Both the position numbers and the translations under genes were made by a program. The notes under the pieces are model-generated. The model was not told the origin of the DNA and searched no databases. It was given only the letters and a program-made list of their open reading frames with translations. From Granulicella sp. L60 (GTDB lineage: Bacteria > Acidobacteriota > Terriglobia > Terriglobales > Acidobacteriaceae), in the NCBI RefSeq assembly GCF_009765825.1, contig NZ_LMUR01000015.1:391130-436677 (forward strand): a stretch of 45,548 nt of DNA, read 5' to 3'. This document shows, one piece after another, positions 41,103-45,548 of this stretch. Within the stretch, counting starts at the first letter, position 1; each line of letters begins with the position of its first letter.

Positions 41103-42455
41103 TTAGTTGTTCATGGAATAGTTGACCGTTACTGTCGTCTCCACCTCGACGGGGTTGCCGCTTAGAAGGAAGGGTTTGTAGGTCCAGTCTTTGACTGCTT
41201 CAAGCGCGCTCTGGTCGTAGTCGGCACGAAGGCTCTTCTTGACCTGGATCTGCTTCACGGCTCCGTCCTTGCCGATGATGACGTGGAGAACTACGGGACC
41301 GTTGAGGATGTCTTTGTTCTCTTTGGCTGTGGGCGGGTATACCGGATTCTTCTTGTAGACGCTCTGTTCTGCCATGACTGCGGGTGCGACCTTTACTGGC
41401 TTGCCGTTTTCGTTCTGCGCGGCTGTTGTCGATGGGGTCGCTACATCCATGCGCAACGCCAGCGCCGAGGCACAGGTTGCTACTCCGACTGCTGCACACG
41501 TTGCGGCGATTGCAAACCGGCGCACGCCTTTGATCTCCACACGCTTCTGGGTCAGGTTCATAACTCTCCTCTCGAAGATGTTGGCATCGAAGATTCCGAT
41601 GGCGTGAAGGGTTTTGTCCGGCGTTCCTTTTACAAGCAGCGACGCCAGCCGCATCAGCGACCGCACATAGGGTTCTGTTCCGTCGACGGCCTGGGCCGCC
41701 ATGTCGTCACAGATCATCTCGCGGGTCTCTGCTATTCGTGACTTCGTCATCCATAAAAATGGGTGGTAGGCCACGGGCAGAGAGAGTGCTCCGTATACGA
41801 GGTTCTTGAGGAAGTCATGACGCTTCATGTGCGCGAACTCGTGTGCAAGCACTGCGTCGAGATCGAGTTCTGCACTGCTTTGCAGGAATCGTGGCGGCAC
41901 CAGCACTACGCCCTGTCTTCCTCCGACTGTGACTGGTCCATCCATCTCGGGGGAGGCCGCTATTCGAGCTGATTCGCAACCGAAGATTGCTGCGCATCGC
42001 TGCCAATGGCGCATCGCTTCGTCTGTGAGTGTCACGGACTCCGCTTGATGGGTGAGCACACTTGTTCGATAGAGGCCCCATCCGAGACGGACGGCGAAGT
42101 AGAGGAGAGTGCATCCGTATATCGCTGCTACTGCGGTGAGTGCTTCCAGCGGTATTCGCAGTGCAACGGCTCCGGAGACCGTGGCGGCGCCTTCGACGAC
42201 ATGTACCAAGCCGCCTGCGGCGCTCGGGCCTCTCAGGAGAAGAGCCCAGAGCTTGTGCAAAACGCTTTCCAGTCGGAAGCTGCATGCAGGGACGACGGTT
42301 TGCAGGACTAATGCGGTTACCCAGATGCGATGTTCCATCGGCGGTCCGCTTGAACGCGCAATGCGGGCTGCGATCCATGCGGCGGCAAAGATCAGCGGTA
42401 CCTGCCACAGCGAGTTCAGAAGATATTCCAGAGTTTTGGTCTCGATATCGCTCAC
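41103..42455 (-). CDS. BlaR1/MecR1-type M56 sensor peptidase with TonB C-terminal domain
   Basis: 450 residues starting with GTG at 42455, which overlaps the blaI stop by 4 bp. Membrane helices near 12-34, 45-60, 100-122 and around 215-235 surround the zinc-protease motif HEFAH (205-209). In the BlaR family this protease is linked to inactivation of the BlaI repressor. After a membrane segment near 322-340, the C-terminal domain (about 365-450; PPTAKENKDILNGPVVLHVI, VKDWTYKPFLLSGNPV) is TonB-like. The penicillin-sensing domain of true BlaR1 is absent, so the signal is unlikely to be the classical beta-lactam. Confidence 0.93.
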   Translation of the reverse strand: MSDIETKTLEYLLNSLWQVPLIFAAAWIAARIARSSGPPMEHRIWVTALVLQTVVPACSFRLESVLHKLWALLLRGPSAAGGLVHVVEGAATVSGAVALRIPLEALTAVAAIYGCTLLYFAVRLGWGLYRTSVLTHQAESVTLTDEAMRHWQRCAAIFGCESARIAASPEMDGPVTVGGRQGVVLVPPRFLQSSAELDLDAVLAHEFAHMKRHDFLKNLVYGALSLPVAYHPFLWMTKSRIAETREMICDDMAAQAVDGTEPYVRSLMRLASLLVKGTPDKTLHAIGIFDANIFERRVMNLTQKRVEIKGVRRFAIAATCAAVGVATCASALALRMDVATPSTTAAQNENGKPVKVAPAVMAEQSVYKKNPVYPPTAKENKDILNGPVVLHVIIGKDGAVKQIQVKKSLRADYDQSALEAVKDWTYKPFLLSGNPVEVETTVTVNYSMNN

Positions 42456-42832
42456 TTGTCGCCTTCTTTCTCCTCGAGCATCTTGCTGAGCCGGGTGATT
42501 TGTTTGGCGTCGATCTGCTTGGTTTTGATGAGGCTCATGACCAGTTCTTCGGTCGATCCGCCAAACATGCGGTCGACCAGATCGCGCACGGCATGGCCCG
42601 ATGCCTTTGCCTCGGTGACGATTGCGCTGTACTCGTAGGAGCGGCCGCGGAGTCTGCGCTTGAGCTTGCCTTTTCGTTGCAGGATGTTGAGCATCGTCTG
42701 CACCGTGGTGTAGGCGAGGCGCTGCTCCAGCCCCTCCTGAACGGCGCCCACGTTACTCGCTCCGAGCTTCCAGATCACCTGCATGATCTGTAACTCCAGT
42801 TTGGTGAGGGTGTCTTTTTCGTGCTCTCCCAT
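42452..42832 (-). CDS. BlaI/MecI-family transcriptional repressor
   Basis: 126 residues, the usual size. The winged helix (about 10-75) has LTKLELQIMQVIWKLG, then AYTTVQTMLNILQRKGKLKR and the RGRSYEYSA wing. The C-terminal helices form the dimer. It forms an operon with the M56 sensor (4-bp overlap), and two palindromes of the BlaI type flank the promoter, predicting autorepression. The start is ATG at 42832 behind TAGGAG. Confidence 0.95.
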   Translation of the reverse strand: MGEHEKDTLTKLELQIMQVIWKLGASNVGAVQEGLEQRLAYTTVQTMLNILQRKGKLKRRLRGRSYEYSAIVTEAKASGHAVRDLVDRMFGGSTEELVMSLIKTKQIDAKQITRLSKMLEEKEGDK

Positions 42833-42842
42833 AGTGTTATCT

Positions 42843-42897
42843 CCTAAACAATTAGGACATTAGGCGCGAGGGGTTTTGTTGTCAACTAAATTCTTAG
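42843..42897 (-). promoter_or_regulatory. Promoter and two BlaI-type operators of the blaI-blaR operon
   Basis: Reading the minus strand, TTGACA (42880-42885) and TAATGT (42857-42862) are 17 bp apart, a near-consensus sigma-70 promoter. CTAAGAATTTAG (42886-42897) overlaps the upstream edge of the -35 box. CCTAA-TTGT-TTAGG (42843-42856) lies just after the -10 box and runs into the ribosome site. Both resemble the half-site pattern of BlaI/MecI operators. Confidence 0.75.
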
Positions 42898-42925
42898 GAG
42901 TTGGGAGGATTTATTGCTGCGTGAT

Positions 42926-43855
42926 TTAGCCGATGAGGGGTTGCTGGGCGGGTGGGGCGGTGGGGTTGGGAGCGCGGAGGATGAGCATGTTGGCGGGATC
43001 GTTGCCGAGGGGGATGCCGTCTTTTTCGAAGGCGAGGATGATGCGGCGGCGGAGTTCGCGGAGGACGCCGTCACGCTGGTTGGCGCGGACGCGGATCTGG
43101 ACCGGGTAGGTGACGGCGCGGCCTTCGATCTTGTCGACGCCGAGGATGTTAGGGTCGGCGATGGCGATGTCTTTGAAGGCGGGATCGTTGCGGACGCCGG
43201 TGGCGATGGTGCGGAGGAGGTCGATGACTTTGTCGGGGTTGGCGCTGGCGTCGACCGAGACGTTGAGGGTGGCGAGGGAGTAGTCGCGGGAGAGGTTGGA
43301 GACGGTGGCGATCTGGCTGTTGGGGACGACGTAGAGGGTTCCGTCGCCGTCGCGGAGGGTGGTACGGCGGAGGGAGAGGTCTTCGACGGTGCCTTTGAGG
43401 CCTGCGAGGATGACGACTTCACCGACGTTGTACTGGTCTTCGACGAGGATGAAGATGCCGTTGAGCATGTCCTTGAAGATGGACTGCGCGCCGAGGCCGA
43501 CGCCGACGCCGACGATGCCGGCGGAGGCGAGGATGGGCTGGTAAGGGATGTCGAAGATGTTGAGGAGTTGGAGGAGGGCGATGAATCCGAGGACGCCGTA
43601 GGAGGTGGCTCGCAGGATGGAGGCCATGGTGCGGAGTTGGGCGGCGCGGTGGAAGTTGCCGACCTGGCGGTCGGCGCGGGTGTGCATCTTTTTGACGAAG
43701 AAGAGGACGATCCGCTGGAGCACGAAGATGATGACAAAGACAGCGATGATTCGAGGGAGTTTTTCGCCTACGAACTGGATGATGCCGGTGTGCCACTCTC
43801 GGCTGATGCTCTGGACGATTTGTTCGTCTTGCGGGCTCGTGGGCAGAAGGAGCAT
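42926..43855 (-). CDS. MscS-family small-conductance mechanosensitive channel
   Basis: 309 residues. Three membrane segments are visible: about 34-52 (IIAVFVIIFVLQRIVLFF), 80-98 (TSYGVLGFIALLQLL) and the pore-lining Gly/Ala-rich helix (ASAGIVGVGVGLGAQSIFKD). The MscS beta domain (FILVEDQYNVGEVVILAGLK, LRDGDGTLYVVPNSQI) and the alpha/beta C-domain follow. It opens on hypo-osmotic stress. It is transcribed in the same direction as blaI, with a 93-bp gap. Confidence 0.95.
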   Translation of the reverse strand: MLLLPTSPQDEQIVQSISREWHTGIIQFVGEKLPRIIAVFVIIFVLQRIVLFFVKKMHTRADRQVGNFHRAAQLRTMASILRATSYGVLGFIALLQLLNIFDIPYQPILASAGIVGVGVGLGAQSIFKDMLNGIFILVEDQYNVGEVVILAGLKGTVEDLSLRRTTLRDGDGTLYVVPNSQIATVSNLSRDYSLATLNVSVDASANPDKVIDLLRTIATGVRNDPAFKDIAIADPNILGVDKIEGRAVTYPVQIRVRANQRDGVLRELRRRIILAFEKDGIPLGNDPANMLILRAPNPTAPPAQQPLIG

Positions 43856-43965
43856 GATGACTGCGTCTCGCTTTCGGAGAGGGATGCTGTAGAACAGAGT
43901 GCGTCAGATGTTTGTTGGATGCAAGTGGATGCTTGAGCCGCAGGATGCGGCATAGGAGTGCGACT

Positions 43966-44334
43966 ATGAGAGTACTTCAAGTGGCGTTGGCAGGGATGGT
44001 TCTTCTGATGATGGGTAGCGGCGGGGCGGTGGGAGGGCAGATGACGCAGACGCCGATTGCGCAGAATCCCTCTGTGCCGAGGGGCGCGGACCATGGTGCG
44101 GGTCTGGGCGATATTCCGAATTCACCACACCTTGAGGAGCAGCAGGCGCGGGCGCGGAACAACGAGCGCCAGCAGAAGCTGGTGGCAGATACGAATAAGC
44201 TGCTGGCGTTGGCTACGGATCTGAAGACGCAGGTGGACAAGACGGATAAGGGGATCATGTCGGTGGATGTGATCAAAAAGGCCGACGAGATCGAGAAGCT
44301 GGCGCATAGCGTGAAGGAACGGATGAAGGGTTAG
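43966..44334 (+). CDS. Small secreted helical protein of unknown function
   Basis: 122 residues from the ATG at 43966, chosen for GGAG 8 bp upstream and the signal peptide (MRVLQVALAGMVLLMMGSGG). The mature part has a Pro/Gly-rich lead, then an Arg/Gln-rich helix (EEQQARARNNERQQKLVADT) continuing through NKLLALATDLKTQVDKTD to a charged C-terminus (EKLAHSVKERMKG). The pattern suggests a periplasmic coiled coil. I do not recognise a named family. It is transcribed divergently from the MscS gene and converges on the subtilase gene. Confidence 0.7.
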   Translation: MRVLQVALAGMVLLMMGSGGAVGGQMTQTPIAQNPSVPRGADHGAGLGDIPNSPHLEEQQARARNNERQQKLVADTNKLLALATDLKTQVDKTDKGIMSVDVIKKADEIEKLAHSVKERMKG

Positions 44335-44354
44335 AGGTTCAGGAACTTACAGCG

Positions 44355-45548
44355 TTATTGTGGCTGGGCGAGGGCTGCGGCGGCGTTGATGAGGGGTACG
44401 GGCAGGCCTGCGGTAGAGATGGCGGAGCTACGCATGGAGGATACGACGGTGGCGGCGCTCCAGTCCGGATGGGCGGCGCGGAGGAGGGCGGCTACGCCTG
44501 CGGCGAGGGGGGCGGAGGCGCTGGTTCCCATGGCTTCAACGTACTGGGTGTGGCCGAGGTTGAAGCAGCCGAAGCTGTGGGTAGCGTCGGTGGGGAGGCC
44601 ATCGATAGTGTTGGGGATGCCTGCGCTGCAGGCTCCGCGGATCCATCCGGTGACGGCGGTGTCGCCGCCTGCGGGATAGCTGCCGCCGGGTGCGGCGAGG
44701 GCGTTGAGGGGGGCTCCGAAGTTGCTGTAGTAGGCGAGGGAGATGGGGCCGGGGGTGCAGGTGGCTCCGGTGGTGGTGTTCTGGGCGCAGGCGGGGGTGG
44801 TGGAGGCGATGAGGGCGAGGACGTCGCGGGACTGGGCGGGGAGTTCGACGTAGCGGGGGTTGGAGAGGTCGATGCCGTCGTTGCCGGCGGAGGCGACGAG
44901 GACGATGTTGGCCTGGGCGGCGGCGTAGGTGATCTGGTTGAAGGTTGCGAGGAGGCCGGCGCCGTCTCCGGTGGTGAGATCGGCGGTGACGCCCACGGAG
45001 AGGCTGACGATGTCGGCCCGGTTGGTGATGGCGTCTTCGATACCCTGCATGACCCAGCTGAGGAGGCCGCTGGCTTGTCCGGATTCGCAGAGGTCTGCGG
45101 GGTTGGTGTCGCCGGAGATGGTGGCGGGCATGCGCTGGAGGACCTTGATGTTGAGGATGGTGGCTTCCGGGGCTACGCCGATGACCTGTCCGGTGCCGGG
45201 ACCGATGGCTCCGGCGGCGAGAGAGGCGGTCCAGGTGCCGTGACCCTCCTGATCTTGCGGGGTGCCGTCGTCACAGGTGCTGGGGTAGGCGGTCTCGTCG
45301 ACTTCGCTGAGGTTCAGGACGAGGTTGGGAGCGATGTCGGGATGAGCCTGGTCTACGCCGCTGTCGAGGATGGCGATGCGGACTCCTTTGCCCATGGTGG
45401 TGTTCCAGGGGCCGATGGAGGGGCCGCCGGGGGTGTTGTTGCCGTATCCGCCGACCTGCTGGACGGCCCACTCCTGCGGGGTGGTGTAGAAGGTGTCGTA
45501 GGGTGGCGGGGGTGGTGACGGAGGCGGGATCGTCAGCGGGGGGGGTGG
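44355..45548 (-). CDS. Subtilisin-like S8 serine peptidase (partial, 5' end outside window)
   Basis: At least 397 residues; the frame stays open to the window edge, so an internal Met at 45395 is not the start. The catalytic triad is present: Asp in RIAILDSGVD, His in GHGTWTASLAAG and Ser in GTSASAPLAAGVA. The oxyanion Asn region SAGNDGIDL is also visible. Upstream of the domain lies YDTFYTTPQEWAVQQVGGYG after a proline-rich tract. Cysteines in STCDDG, ADLCESG and GACSAGIPN suggest disulfides in an exported protease. The domain ends at the stop without an extra C-terminal module. Confidence 0.94.
   Translation of the reverse strand, partial: PPPPLTIPPPSPPPPPYDTFYTTPQEWAVQQVGGYGNNTPGGPSIGPWNTTMGKGVRIAILDSGVDQAHPDIAPNLVLNLSEVDETAYPSTCDDGTPQDQEGHGTWTASLAAGAIGPGTGQVIGVAPEATILNIKVLQRMPATISGDTNPADLCESGQASGLLSWVMQGIEDAITNRADIVSLSVGVTADLTTGDGAGLLATFNQITYAAAQANIVLVASAGNDGIDLSNPRYVELPAQSRDVLALIASTTPACAQNTTTGATCTPGPISLAYYSNFGAPLNALAAPGGSYPAGGDTAVTGWIRGACSAGIPNTIDGLPTDATHSFGCFNLGHTQYVEAMGTSASAPLAAGVAALLRAAHPDWSAATVVSSMRSSAISTAGLPVPLINAAAALAQPQ

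Overview
The window looks like a chromosomal segment of a high-GC soil acidobacterium of the Terriglobus/Granulicella/Edaphobacter kind. This placement is inferred from several things seen together: PEP-CTERM secreted proteins, a BlaI/BlaR pair whose sensor carries a TonB C-terminus, a very long TolC-like protein, dispersed hairpin repeats, and the flagellar gene order. No rRNA, tRNA, CRISPR array, transposase or phage gene was seen.

Layout. Positions 1-2689 (minus strand) carry a secreted protein cut by the window edge, a lone membrane-fusion/efflux adaptor and lexA. Positions 3002-5365 (plus) hold a tight regulatory trio: an OmpR-type response regulator, an 85-residue protein that looks like a histidine-kinase dimerisation/phosphotransfer helical hairpin without an ATPase, and a sigma-54 activator whose reading frame stops right after the AAA+ domain, without a DNA-binding domain. 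A 207-bp element with 18-bp perfect terminal inverted repeats follows its stop codon, then an intrinsic terminator and a candidate -24/-12 promoter.

Positions 5675-26329 form one co-directional flagellar operon of about 20.7 kb: flgB-flgC-fliE-fliF-fliG-fliH-fliI-fliJ-fliK-flgD-flgE-fliL-fliN-like-fliO-fliP-fliQ-fliR-flhB-flhA-fliA-fliM-fliN-MshEN protein, ended by a second intrinsic terminator. It encodes the MS ring, switch, type III export apparatus, proximal rod parts, hook and sigma-28. It does not encode flagellin, stator, distal rod, P/L rings or FlhF/FlhG, which must lie elsewhere if the strain swims. The last gene overlaps fliN and encodes a four-cysteine motif fused to an MshEN (GspE N-terminal, c-di-GMP-receptor type) domain without any ATPase. 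It is the best candidate here for an undescribed flagellar accessory or regulatory component.

Positions 26405-35003 are mostly minus strand: a small peptidoglycan-binding protein, an HtrA-type protease, an EamA transporter coupled to a secreted amidohydrolase, a PEP-CTERM gene whose signal peptide is out of frame, an M20 peptidase and truA. Two more copies of the terminal-inverted-repeat element lie here. All three copies in the window sit at or within a few bases of a stop codon. Positions 35004-45548 carry a hairpin-repeat-rich gap, a TolC-like protein, a YyaL/DUF255 thioredoxin-fold protein, a second PEP-CTERM protein, the blaR-blaI operon with a readable promoter and two operators, an MscS channel, a small secreted helical protein and a subtilase cut by the window edge.

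All assignments come from reading the sequence and recalling family motifs; no database search was run.
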